NCBI RefSeq assembly: GCF_000349205.1
Contig: NZ_APHR01000008.1
Location: forward strand, 4-36,053
From: Methylophaga lonarensis MPL
Lineage (GTDB): Bacteria; Pseudomonadota; Gammaproteobacteria; Nitrosococcales; Methylophagaceae
Length of the DNA: 36,050 nucleotides
Direction: 5' to 3'
In this document: positions 28,314 to 35,980 of the stretch, one piece after another
How positions within the stretch are numbered: the first letter of the stretch is position 1
Layout of the letters: the number at the start of each line of letters is the position of its first letter
Program-made: the position numbers and the translations under genes
Notes under the pieces: generated by a model
The model's input: only the letters and a program-made list of their open reading frames with translations
Told to the model about the DNA's origin: nothing
Databases searched by the model: none

Positions 28314-29618
28314 GTGCAAAACTTGAATGCTTTGGTGGTGGATGCCGATGCAGACTTCCGGGAAACCGCCAGCAAAATTCTGCTGGCTGCAGGATTTAAC
28401 GTCGCCACGGCCAGTTCCGGGCAAGAGGGGCTGACACAGGCGCAGCAATCCACCTACAGATTGGTATGTTGTAGCGATCAGCTGCCTGACATCAGTGGTG
28501 TGGATTTTTGCGGGCAACTTCGTGCAATCAGCGGTTTTGATTGTGTTGCCGTCTTGATCATGACCGATCAGGACAGTTCAAGATTGCTCAAACAGGCAAT
28601 GCTGGCAGGTGCCACCGATATCTTTAGTAAAAGCGACCACGAAGAACTGGAAACTTACGTTCAGCGTCTGGCGGAACGTGAATCGAGACAGTTATCTGGA
28701 CGGGTACTGTTTACCGAAGATTCACGGGTATTACAGACAATTATCATCGACTTGCTGACCGATATGGGCCTTGATGTTGATGCCTATACGCACGCTGAAG
28801 GGGCATGGGATGCATTTCAGGGCGGAGATTATGATTTGGTGATTACCGATGTCATGCTTGAAGGCATGATGAGTGGCATCACACTGGTCAGAAAAATTCG
28901 TCGAGCGCCTGGAGAGCTTGGCAATATTCCTATTATCGCCACTTCCGGCTTTGACAACATGTCACGCAAGATCGAGTTATTTCATCTGGGGGTAAATGAC
29001 TTTGTCTCCAAACCCATCGTCCGTGAAGAGCTGCGTCAGCGAGTCTTCAATCACATCAACAGCTACCAAAATCTTCGAGAGTTACGCTCTCAACAAAACT
29101 CTTTGTACAGCCTGGCGATGCTTGATGAAGTGACGCAATTATTCAATCGTCATGCATTAAGAGAGTTTGCCGGCAAGTATTTTAGCGATGCTTACCGTTT
29201 CAAGCGTGACTTGGCACTGGCAGTGCTGGATGTGGATCACTTTAAACAGATCAATAACGAGCATGGTTTTGAAAAAGGTGATCAGGTGTTGGCAGAACTG
29301 GGTACCTGGCTGAAACGTTTTGTGCGGGATGTGGATATTGTTGCGCGGTGGGCCGGCGAGGAATTTGTTGTGCTGTTGCATGGCTGTAATAACGAAAGTG
29401 CCCATGCCTTAATGGAGCGATTGCAGAAAAAGCTGGGCCGATTTAAACCGGCTAATATTCCCGTGACTTTGAGTATTGGTGTCGCAAGTCTGAATCACGA
29501 TAGAAATGACACTCTCAACTCACTTTTTGAGTTGGCCGATCGTGCCATGTATCAAGCAAAAATGGCAGGCCGGAATTGTGTGATGACCTACGATGGACAT
29601 AGCGGTCAGGAAACTTAG
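28314..29618 (+). CDS. Response regulator with two receiver domains and a GGDEF domain
   Basis: This 434-residue PleD-like protein starts at GTG after an AGGGA ribosome site. Receiver 1 (about 3-120) has serine S54 where the phosphoacceptor aspartate is expected (LVCCSDQLP), so it may not be phosphorylated. Receiver 2 (about 128-250) keeps D179 and lysine K233 (FVSKPI). The GGDEF domain (about 265-425) carries AGEEF at 347-351 instead of GGEEF and keeps an RxxD site (RDVD) five residues earlier. AGDEF/AGEEF variants can be active, so cyclic di-GMP synthesis controlled through receiver 2 is likely. The partner kinase is not nearby. Confidence 0.92.
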   Translation: MQNLNALVVDADADFRETASKILLAAGFNVATASSGQEGLTQAQQSTYRLVCCSDQLPDISGVDFCGQLRAISGFDCVAVLIMTDQDSSRLLKQAMLAGATDIFSKSDHEELETYVQRLAERESRQLSGRVLFTEDSRVLQTIIIDLLTDMGLDVDAYTHAEGAWDAFQGGDYDLVITDVMLEGMMSGITLVRKIRRAPGELGNIPIIATSGFDNMSRKIELFHLGVNDFVSKPIVREELRQRVFNHINSYQNLRELRSQQNSLYSLAMLDEVTQLFNRHALREFAGKYFSDAYRFKRDLALAVLDVDHFKQINNEHGFEKGDQVLAELGTWLKRFVRDVDIVARWAGEEFVVLLHGCNNESAHALMERLQKKLGRFKPANIPVTLSIGVASLNHDRNDTLNSLFELADRAMYQAKMAGRNCVMTYDGHSGQET

Positions 29619-29682
29619 GACTTAATTACCTGAGCGCGTTGTTGAGGTCAGACTGCTTATTCAGCCAGTTTAAGGGCTAATA

Positions 29683-30624
29683 TCAAGCGGATGTTTGCGG
29701 GTAGCGCTCTGCAAACTGGCAACATTGTTGCTGATCCAGCATGAAAATCCCGTGTCCGCCGTTATCCAGTTCCAGCCACATAAAGTCAATGTCAGGCCAT
29801 TGCAGGGCAACCGCCTCATCACTGTTGCCGACTTCAACAAACAGCAAACCATGGGGCTGTAAATGTTTTGCTGCGCCACGAATAATTTGCTCAACAAGGG
29901 CAAGTCCATTGTTATCAGCCTGCAAGGCGGATGCTGGTTCGTGACGATATTCTGCGGGCAGCCCCACCATTTCTTCAGCCCCGACATAAGGCGGATTGGA
30001 AACGATCAAGTCATATCGACGCGATGGTTCCAACTTGCTCCACAGATCGGACTGAATTAACTGAAGTCGATCTTCAAGCTGGTGGCGTTGCTGGTTCAAT
30101 GCCGCAACCTCCAGAGCGTCATGATCAATGTCAATGGCATCAACCTGCGCCTCTGGGAACGCATAGGCACAGGCAATGGCGATGCAGGCACTGCCTGTGC
30201 ACATGTCCAGTATGCTTGAGACAGTTTCAGGTGCTGTCAGCCAGGGAGTAAATTGCTCTGCGATAAGTTCTGCAAAAGGTGAACGTGGAATCAATACCCT
30301 CTCGTCGACATGAAACGGCAGCCCAGCGAACCAGGCCTCTTTGGTCAGGTAGGCGACTGGAATACGATCTTCTATTCGTTGCTGAATCAGTTCAATCAGC
30401 TTTTGTTTTTCAGCCATGGTCAGTCGCGCGTCCATAAATAACTCTGGCAAGCTATCCAATGGCAAGCCAAGGCTGTGCAAGATTAGCTGACTGGCTTCGT
30501 TAAAGGCATCAATATTACCATGACCGAAAAACAGTTTTGACTCGTTAAAACGAGAAGTGGTCCAGCGCAGCCAATCACGCAAAGTCAGTAAATCAGCGGC
30601 AGCCGCTTGATATTCAATGGTCAT
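29683..30624 (-). CDS. prmB: Ribosomal protein L3 glutamine methyltransferase
   Basis: This SAM-dependent enzyme methylates a glutamine of ribosomal protein L3. The 313-residue protein has an N-terminal helical domain, the SAM loop ILDMCTGSACIAIA and the catalytic NPPY motif in LIVSNPPYVGAEEM. Length and the N-terminal stretch LRDWLRWTTSRFNESKLFFGHG fit PrmB rather than PrmC. It starts 2 bases after the leuC stop. It is convergent with the upstream diguanylate cyclase gene, with 64 bases between them and no clear terminator. Confidence 0.94.
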   Translation of the reverse strand: MTIEYQAAAADLLTLRDWLRWTTSRFNESKLFFGHGNIDAFNEASQLILHSLGLPLDSLPELFMDARLTMAEKQKLIELIQQRIEDRIPVAYLTKEAWFAGLPFHVDERVLIPRSPFAELIAEQFTPWLTAPETVSSILDMCTGSACIAIACAYAFPEAQVDAIDIDHDALEVAALNQQRHQLEDRLQLIQSDLWSKLEPSRRYDLIVSNPPYVGAEEMVGLPAEYRHEPASALQADNNGLALVEQIIRGAAKHLQPHGLLFVEVGNSDEAVALQWPDIDFMWLELDNGGHGIFMLDQQQCCQFAERYPQTSA

Positions 30625-30626
30625 AA

Positions 30627-32027
30627 TCAGCCTGTGATATCAACAAAGTGGCCAGCAATGGCCGCAGCTGCTGCCATGGCTGGACTGACCAGATGGGTTC
30701 TGCCACCCTGGCCCTGTCTGCCCTCGAAATTACGATTTGAGGTTGAAGCACAGTGTTCGCCAGACTCGAGTCGATCAGCATTCATCGCCAGGCACATTGA
30801 ACAGCCAGGATCTCGCCATTCAAAACCGGCTTCAATAAATACCTTGTCCAAGCCTTCCTGTTCGGCCTGTTGTTTGACCAGGCCAGAGCCAGGCACAACA
30901 AGAGCCTGTTTGACAGAACTGGCCACCTTGCCGCCCTTGATGACTGCCGCTGCTTCGCGTAAATCCTCAATGCGAGAATTAGTACAGGAACCAATAAATA
31001 CTCGGTCAAGATGAATATCTGTAATTGCCTGATTAGCACTCAATCCCATATATTTCAGCGCTTTTTCCATGCCGTTGCGTTTAACGGTATCGGTTTCCTG
31101 CTGCGGATCTGGCACCTTGTCATCGACCGGTACAACCATTTCCGGTGAGGTACCCCAGGTCACCTGAGGTTTGATGGTTTCAGCATTCAGGATAACGACT
31201 TTGTCGAAATGCGCATCAGGATCAGAATGCAATTGCCGCCATGCCTCGACCGCCATATCCCAATACTCGGCCTTGGGAGCAAAGGGTCTGTCTTTCAGGT
31301 ACTGAATCGTTGTTTCATCAACCGCAACCATGCCGGCGCGAGCACCGGCCTCTATTGTCATGTTGCAAACGGTCATGCGACCTTCCATGGACAGCGCCTG
31401 GATTGCTTCGCCGGCAAACTCTATGGCATAGCCAGTGCCGCCAGCAGTGCCGATTTCACCAATGATTGCCAGCACGATATCCTTGGCGGTAATTCCGGGT
31501 TTGACGCGACCATCGACGCGAACCAACATGTTTTTTGACTTACGTTGAATCAGGCATTGTGTGGCCAGCACATGTTCGACCTCTGATGTACCAATCCCAA
31601 AAGCCAATGCGCCAAAAGCGCCATGCGTTGAGGTGTGAGAGTCGCCACAAACGACAGTCATGCCAGGCAGGGTAGCGCCTTGTTCTGGTCCCACCACATG
31701 CACAATGCCTTGACGCAGATCGGCAAGGCCAAATTCGGTAATGCCAAAATCAATACAGTTTTGGTCAAGCGTTTCTACTTGAAGCCTTGAGATCGGATCG
31801 GCAATGCCTTGTTCGCGATGACTGGTCGGTACATTGTGGTCAGGGGTCGCCAGAACACTATCGACACGATAGGGCTTACGCTGCGCCAATCTCAGTCCCT
31901 CGAACGCCTGAGGTGAGGTGACTTCATGTACCAGATGACGATCGATGTAGATCAAGGCGGTGCCGTCGTCATCACTACGAACAACGTGTTGATCCCAGAG
32001 TTTGTCGTAAAGGGTTTTGCCAGACAT
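30627..32027 (-). CDS. leuC: 3-isopropylmalate dehydratase large subunit
   Basis: LeuC carries the 4Fe-4S cluster of the isopropylmalate isomerase in leucine synthesis. The 466-residue protein has the cluster cysteines in [13 protein letters not shown] and [11 protein letters not shown], and [13 protein letters not shown] in the first third. The small subunit gene leuD, usually next to leuC, is not here; prmB follows instead. The gene starts 78 bases after the terminator of the RuMP genes, and a TATAAT lies in that gap. Confidence 0.96.
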   Translation of the reverse strand: MSGKTLYDKLWDQHVVRSDDDGTALIYIDRHLVHEVTSPQAFEGLRLAQRKPYRVDSVLATPDHNVPTSHREQGIADPISRLQVETLDQNCIDFGITEFGLADLRQGIVHVVGPEQGATLPGMTVVCGDSHTSTHGAFGALAFGIGTSEVEHVLATQCLIQRKSKNMLVRVDGRVKPGITAKDIVLAIIGEIGTAGGTGYAIEFAGEAIQALSMEGRMTVCNMTIEAGARAGMVAVDETTIQYLKDRPFAPKAEYWDMAVEAWRQLHSDPDAHFDKVVILNAETIKPQVTWGTSPEMVVPVDDKVPDPQQETDTVKRNGMEKALKYMGLSANQAITDIHLDRVFIGSCTNSRIEDLREAAAVIKGGKVASSVKQALVVPGSGLVKQQAEQEGLDKVFIEAGFEWRDPGCSMCLAMNADRLESGEHCASTSNRNFEGRQGQGGRTHLVSPAMAAAAAIAGHFVDITG

Positions 32028-32062
32028 AAATCATTGACCGCTAACAGTTTGGATAACGGATA

Positions 32063-32068
32063 ATTATA
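32063..32068 (-). promoter_or_regulatory. Candidate -10 element of leuC
   Basis: A perfect TATAAT on the minus strand lies 36 bases before the leuC start and downstream of the RuMP terminator. No convincing -35 is seen 16-18 bases upstream, so an activator may be needed or the call may be wrong. Confidence 0.4.
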
Positions 32069-32105
32069 ACGTGTTGTGCTGATTAGCTCTATTTATCCCG
32101 GACAT

Positions 32106-32138
32106 AAAAAAACGGGCAACCCATGTGGATTGCCCGTT
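32106..32138 (-). terminator. Terminator of the hexulose-phosphate synthase-isomerase operon
   Basis: AACGGGCAA (minus strand, 32130-32138) pairs with TTGCCCGTT (32111-32119), with a few further pairs near the loop, and is followed by a T-run of seven or more. It lies 26 bases after the isomerase stop. The other side also has five T, so it may act in both directions. Confidence 0.9.
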
Positions 32139-32163
32139 TTTGTTTCTTGCTAAGGAAAAGTGG

Positions 32164-32703
32164 TTATTCCATATTAGCGTGTCTGTAACGCATTTCCTCT
32201 TCAGGGATGCCTTTCTCATGGATAAGATGAGAAACAATAGCTTCCAGAAAAATCAATGTAGACAGTTCAAACATGGTACCCATCGGCATACCCTTGGTTG
32301 GGGTAAAGCTTTCATCAGTACCGATTTGAATTGTTTTATCCGCCAGGTCACCGATGGTAGAGCTTGATTTTGAACAAATCAAAACTACCTTGGCACCTTC
32401 AGACTTCGCTTTGTTCGCAAAGGAAACCAGCTGGGTTGTTTCACCAGAACCCGAGATGACAATTAACAAATCGCCTTCACGGATACTAGGGGTGCTGATT
32501 TCACCTTGGATGTAAACGGTGTAACCACTATGCATCAACCGCATACCAAGGAAGTTACCGACCAGCCTGGAACGACCTGCACCTGTGATGAAAATGCGCT
32601 TGGCATCATCACACATGGATACAAATTGCGCTTCAAGTGAGCTATCAGTAGCTCCCAGGATATCTGTGATTTTCTTAATAACCAGTTCGCGATGCATTGT
32701 CAT
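32164..32703 (-). CDS. hxlB: 6-phospho-3-hexuloisomerase
   Basis: This is the second RuMP enzyme: it converts 3-hexulose-6-phosphate to fructose-6-phosphate. The 179-residue protein is a single SIS domain with FITGAGRSRLVGNFLGMRL at the start of the fold, ISGSGETTQL as the sugar-phosphate loop, and PMGTMFELS, typical for the isomerase. It begins 11 bases after the synthase stop, so the two are co-transcribed and not fused as in some archaea and methylotrophs. A second in-frame ATG lies two codons in. Confidence 0.95.
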   Translation of the reverse strand: MTMHRELVIKKITDILGATDSSLEAQFVSMCDDAKRIFITGAGRSRLVGNFLGMRLMHSGYTVYIQGEISTPSIREGDLLIVISGSGETTQLVSFANKAKSEGAKVVLICSKSSSTIGDLADKTIQIGTDESFTPTKGMPMGTMFELSTLIFLEAIVSHLIHEKGIPEEEMRYRHANME

Positions 32704-32714
32704 TTTACTGATCC

Positions 32715-33350
32715 TTATGCTGCGTCAACCAGTGCACGCAGTTCTTTAGCAGATTCAGCAGGTGATGGAGCACCGTAGATAGCTGCACCAACAACAACAA
32801 TCGCAGCACCAGCTTTTACGCAGCTTTGGATTGTGTCTTTGTTGATACCACCAGCAACTGAAACTTTAACGTTCAGACCCAGACCAGTGATGGTTTTCAG
32901 ATCTTCAAACGGAGTTTGGCCAGCTGCTTGAGCGTCCAGACCAGTGTGAACACCGATGATGTGAGCACCGTTAGCAGCAGCATCTTTAGCAACAGCTGCT
33001 TTGTCTTCAACACCGATCAGGTCGATTTGAGCTTCACCGCCGTTAGCGTTGGCAGCTTTGATAACACCTTTGATGGTTGCCATGTCAGAAGCACCCAGAA
33101 CTGTAGTGATATCACCACCAGCTTCGAAGAAAGGAGTTGCTTCGTATTCACCAGCGTCCATGGTTTTCAGGTCAACCAGGATTTTTTTGTCTGGGTGAGC
33201 AGCTTTCAGAGCTTTAACCAGTTTCAGACCGTTGTACTTGATGCAAGGTGTACCGATTTCCAGAATATCAACGTATGGAGCGACTTGTTCAGCCAGAGCC
33301 ATTGTTGCGTCAAAGTCCAGGGAATCCAGAGCCATTTGAATTTCAGCCAT
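32715..33350 (-). CDS. hxlA: 3-hexulose-6-phosphate synthase, copy 1
   Basis: This is the first RuMP enzyme: it condenses formaldehyde with ribulose-5-phosphate. The 211-residue protein is a barrel of the orotidine-monophosphate decarboxylase suprafamily. The metal and substrate residues are in LVDLKTMDAGEYEA, with IGVHTGLDAQAAG and SVAGGINKDT further on. I count about 39 differences from copy 2 over roughly 205 aligned residues (near 80% identity); the last 28 residues are identical. A strong promoter precedes it, and hxlB follows in the same transcript. Confidence 0.96.
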   Translation of the reverse strand: MAEIQMALDSLDFDATMALAEQVAPYVDILEIGTPCIKYNGLKLVKALKAAHPDKKILVDLKTMDAGEYEATPFFEAGGDITTVLGASDMATIKGVIKAANANGGEAQIDLIGVEDKAAVAKDAAANGAHIIGVHTGLDAQAAGQTPFEDLKTITGLGLNVKVSVAGGINKDTIQSCVKAGAAIVVVGAAIYGAPSPAESAKELRALVDAA

Positions 33351-33403
33351 GTGTTTTACTCCTAAGTAAAAATTATTGTTATCCCACGATTCAAGGACAT
33401 GGG

Positions 33404-33433
33404 ACTATAAAGCAGAAAATGGCGGCAAGTCAA
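33404..33433 (-). promoter_or_regulatory. Promoter of hxlA copy 1
   Basis: On the minus strand, TTGACT (-35, 33428-33433) and TATAGT (-10, 33404-33409) are 18 bases apart. The 13-base string CTGCTTTATAGTC around the -10 is also found at copy 2's promoter. The predicted start leads into a leader with a 7-bp stem (TCCCATG with CGTGGGA, about 33383-33403). Confidence 0.78.
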
Positions 33434-33451
33434 TTTGAGCCAAGTCCTGTT

Positions 33452-33485
33452 GCCCCGGAAGCTGAATGATTCCAGCTTCCGGGGC
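33452..33485. repeat. Perfect 13-bp inverted repeat between transaldolase and hxlA copy 1
   Basis: GCCCCGGAAGCTG (33452-33464) is the exact reverse complement of CAGCTTCCGGGGC (33473-33485), with an 8-base loop. No T-run follows on either strand, so it is not a classic intrinsic terminator. It lies 25 bases after the transaldolase stop and just upstream of the hxlA -35. Confidence 0.85.
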
Positions 33486-33510
33486 GCAGATTGCTAATTT
33501 ATTGTTGTGA

Positions 33511-34494
33511 TTAGCTTTCCAGTTTCGCCAGACGATCAGCGAGTAACTCTTCAAGGGTTTCCAGCGCTTTGGCAAAGCCGTCGATACCTTCAGACAGTTT
33601 TTCAGCTGCCATGCGGTTTTCTGCATGCATCGCATCAAAAGTTGCTTTGTCCATGGTCAGCTTGGCAATGTCAGATTGAGCTGCGGCTTCAGGAGACAGT
33701 TTACGCTCCAGAGTGCCTTCTGTGTTTTGCAGCTCATCCAGCAGACCTGGAGAGATAGTCAGCAAATCAACACCGGCAAGCTCAGTGATTTCACCGAGGT
33801 TACGGAAGCTGGCGCCCATGACTTCAGTGTTGTAACCGAATTTTTTGTAGTAGCTGTAGATCTCAGTGACAGACAGAACACCTGGATCTTCATGTGGCTC
33901 GTATGAGTCACGACCAGTGTCTTTTTTGTACCAGTCGAGGATACGGCCAACGAAAGGAGAAATCAGCTTGATACCGTTTTCGGCACAGGCGATTGCCTGG
34001 TGCAGACCAAACAGCAGGGTCAGGTTGGTGTGAATACCTTCTTTTTCCAGAACTGCTGCAGCCTGAATACCTTCCCAGGTAGCCGCAATTTTGATCAGGA
34101 TACGTTCACGTGAAACACCTGCAGCTTCGTACTGAGCAATCAGATCACGACCTTTGGCAATGGTGGCATCGGTGTCATATGACAGACGGGCATCTACTTC
34201 TGTTGAAACTCGGCCTGGAATGATTTCCAGAATTTTCAGACCGAAAGATACTGCCAGACGGTCAAATGCCAGAGAAACAACCTCTGATGCAGGTGCGTCT
34301 GCACCCAGAGACTGACGGGCACCTTTCAGGGTGTCGTCAACAATGCCTTGATATTGTGGCATTTGAGCTGCCGCAGTAATCAGTGACGGGTTGGTGGTGG
34401 CGTCACGAGGTGTGTATTTTTCAATTGCTTGAATATCACCTGTGTCGGCAACAACAACGGTCATTTGCTTAAGCTGATCAAGTAAATTAGCCAT
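33511..34494 (-). CDS. tal: Transaldolase
   Basis: This enzyme transfers a dihydroxyacetone unit between sugar phosphates and here helps regenerate ribulose-5-phosphate. The 327-residue protein is TalB-like, with TTNPSLI at about 34-40 and the Schiff-base lysine K135 in [12 protein letters not shown]. The second-half motif [12 protein letters not shown] is also present. It lies between the repeat-protein gene and hxlA copy 1, on the same strand. Confidence 0.96.
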   Translation of the reverse strand: MANLLDQLKQMTVVVADTGDIQAIEKYTPRDATTNPSLITAAAQMPQYQGIVDDTLKGARQSLGADAPASEVVSLAFDRLAVSFGLKILEIIPGRVSTEVDARLSYDTDATIAKGRDLIAQYEAAGVSRERILIKIAATWEGIQAAAVLEKEGIHTNLTLLFGLHQAIACAENGIKLISPFVGRILDWYKKDTGRDSYEPHEDPGVLSVTEIYSYYKKFGYNTEVMGASFRNLGEITELAGVDLLTISPGLLDELQNTEGTLERKLSPEAAAQSDIAKLTMDKATFDAMHAENRMAAEKLSEGIDGFAKALETLEELLADRLAKLES

Positions 34495-34543
34495 GTTAGA
34501 TACCTGTATGGTTATTGTTCAATAAATGTTTAGACAAAGCCAA

Positions 34544-34564
34544 AGCCTTGATCGGATCAAGGCT
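34544..34564 (-). terminator. Possible weak terminator after the repeat-protein gene
   Basis: AGCCTTGAT and ATCAAGGCT form a perfect 9-bp stem with a 3-base loop. On the minus strand only a broken T tract follows (TTGGCTTTGT). It lies about 75 bases after the repeat-protein stop and 50 bases before tal, so it could also act as a leader structure of tal. Confidence 0.5.
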
Positions 34565-34637
34565 CGACTGTTGAGTTGTGAGCAAACCGCCGACCAATGT
34601 CAGTGGTTTATTTCAAAACCCGAATTTTCTGAAGGGT

Positions 34638-34940
34638 TTAGCCTTTACTACGAATGTAGCGCTCAACGCCTGTCAAAGGCTTGGCGCTGGCTTGGTTACG
34701 AATGTAACTTTCAACACCTGTGAGCGGCTTGTTATCAGACAACTGTTTACGGATGTATTTTTCGACACCGGTCAGTTGTGAACCAGACTGAGCTTTGTTT
34801 CTGATGTAGCGCTCAACACCTGTCAGGCCGTCATTATCCTTGCTTGCTGGTGTCGATTTATCATCGCAGCAGCTTTTGTCAGATGAAAACAAGCCTTTGA
34901 TGAAACCGCAAATCGAAGCTAACAAACCTTTATCACTCAT
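34638..34940 (-). CDS. Small protein with four LTGVExYIR repeats
   Basis: I do not recognise this 100-residue protein with certainty. The N-terminal part (1-38) has a short hydrophobic or amphipathic stretch (LLASICGFIKGLF) and cysteines C11, C24 and C25. Four copies of LTGVE-x-YIR then start at residues 39, 56, 73 and 89, spaced 17, 17 and 16 residues by polar linkers. The design suggests a string of short binding motifs on a flexible chain. A strong ribosome site (AGGGG) and good codon periodicity support a real gene. It lies between transaldolase and hxlA copy 2. A scaffold or regulatory role for RuMP enzymes is speculation. Confidence 0.8.
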   Translation of the reverse strand: MSDKGLLASICGFIKGLFSSDKSCCDDKSTPASKDNDGLTGVERYIRNKAQSGSQLTGVEKYIRKQLSDNKPLTGVESYIRNQASAKPLTGVERYIRSKG

Positions 34941-35159
34941 GAGAAATTCCCCTGTTACATATTAACCCCATCTGCCCAACAATGAGGTTGGTGCAACGGG
35001 TAAATTACTATTTTAGATTTACTGTGACAAGCCAGTGCTTAATTTGCCACGGAGTGAGCATTAACAGCCTCTAGTGGGCCAGTCTTCAGCCAGTCTCAGT
35101 GGCGGTGGGCTTGCACTGGGTTGTACGGTATAACTGTCTGGTTCAAGCAAGCCTTGTGT

Positions 35160-35190
35160 AAAAAAAACGAGCAGCCCGTGGGCCGCTCGT
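35160..35190 (-). terminator. Terminator of hxlA copy 2
   Basis: On the minus strand, ACGAGCGGCCC pairs with GGCTGCTCGT (one mismatch), with a 2-base loop, and is followed by seven or more T. It lies 38 bases after the copy 2 stop, which makes this gene its own transcription unit. Confidence 0.92.
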
Positions 35191-35227
35191 TTAATTTTAT
35201 TTGCTCTGTGAGCTGTAACGCTCCAGC

Positions 35228-35869
35228 TTAGGCCGCGTCAACCAGCGCGCGCAGTTCTTTGGCTGATTCTGCTGGTGATGGAGCACCGTAGATGGCAGCA
35301 CCAACTACAACGATTGTTGCGCCAGCACGGACAGTATCTTGGATGGTGTCTTTGTTCAGACCACCAGCAACAGAGATACGTACGCCCAGGTTCAGACCAG
35401 CGATGACTTTCAGATCAGCAAATGGTGTTTGACCAGCTGCTTGTGCGTCCAGACCGGTGTGAACACCGATGATTTGCGCGCCATTTTTGGCAGCTTCGGT
35501 AGCAACAGCTTTTTTGTCTTTAACACTGATCAAGTCGATTTGAGCTTCAGCGTTGTTGGCGTTAGCTGCTTTGATAACACCACCCATTGTGGCTTTGTCT
35601 GAAACACCCAGAACTGTACAGATGTCTGCACCTGCTTCGTAGAATGGAGTCGCTTCGTATTCGCCAGCGTCCATTGTTTTCAGGTCAACCAGAATCAGGT
35701 TGTTAGGGAATTTTGTTTTCAGTGCAGTAACGATTTCCAAGCCATTGTATTTAATGCATGGAGTACCGATTTCCAGAATGTCGACATAAGGAGCAACTTG
35801 CTCTGCAAGTGCGATTGTTTGGTCGAAATCCAGAGAATCCAGAGCCATTTGGATAAGTGCTTTTGCCAT
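35228..35869 (-). CDS. hxlA: 3-hexulose-6-phosphate synthase, copy 2
   Basis: This 213-residue paralogue of copy 1 keeps the catalytic stretch LVDLKTMDAGEYEA, IGVHTGLDAQAAG and an identical C-terminus. Differences cluster on surface-type positions (for example KTKFPNN in place of KAAHPDK). A strong TAGGAG ribosome site, its own promoter and its own terminator point to a highly expressed single-gene unit. Having two synthases with one isomerase suggests tuning of formaldehyde capture. Confidence 0.96.
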   Translation of the reverse strand: MAKALIQMALDSLDFDQTIALAEQVAPYVDILEIGTPCIKYNGLEIVTALKTKFPNNLILVDLKTMDAGEYEATPFYEAGADICTVLGVSDKATMGGVIKAANANNAEAQIDLISVKDKKAVATEAAKNGAQIIGVHTGLDAQAAGQTPFADLKVIAGLNLGVRISVAGGLNKDTIQDTVRAGATIVVVGAAIYGAPSPAESAKELRALVDAA

Positions 35870-35929
35870 GCTGACATGCTCCTAAAAGTTGGTTTAATTG
35901 TTAGATTTACGTCGAAAATACGCCCGAAG

Positions 35930-35959
35930 ACTATAAAGCAGTTTTTGCGGGCGTGTCAA
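35930..35959 (-). promoter_or_regulatory. Promoter of hxlA copy 2
   Basis: On the minus strand, TTGACA (-35, 35954-35959) and TATAGT (-10, 35930-35935) are 18 bases apart. The string CTGCTTTATAGTC is shared with the copy 1 promoter. A 6-bp inverted repeat, CGCCCG/CGGGCG (35921-35926 and 35948-35953), flanks the -10. Confidence 0.82.
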
Positions 35960-35963
35960 TTTT

Positions 35964-35980
35964 TGAACCTGACAGGTTCA
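35964..35980. promoter_or_regulatory. Candidate operator palindrome before hxlA copy 2
   Basis: TGAACCTGACAGGTTCA is a perfect 8-bp inverted repeat around a single central base. It ends 5 bases upstream of the -35 TTGACA, a typical place for an activator site. The regulator is unknown. The remaining bases to 36050 show no gene I can support. Confidence 0.6.

Noticed and set aside
34638-34822. Regular repeats of about 50 bases that could suggest a CRISPR or satellite array
   Set aside because: The repeats are in frame, differ at the DNA level and encode the LTGVExYIR motifs. They are protein repeats, not CRISPR units.
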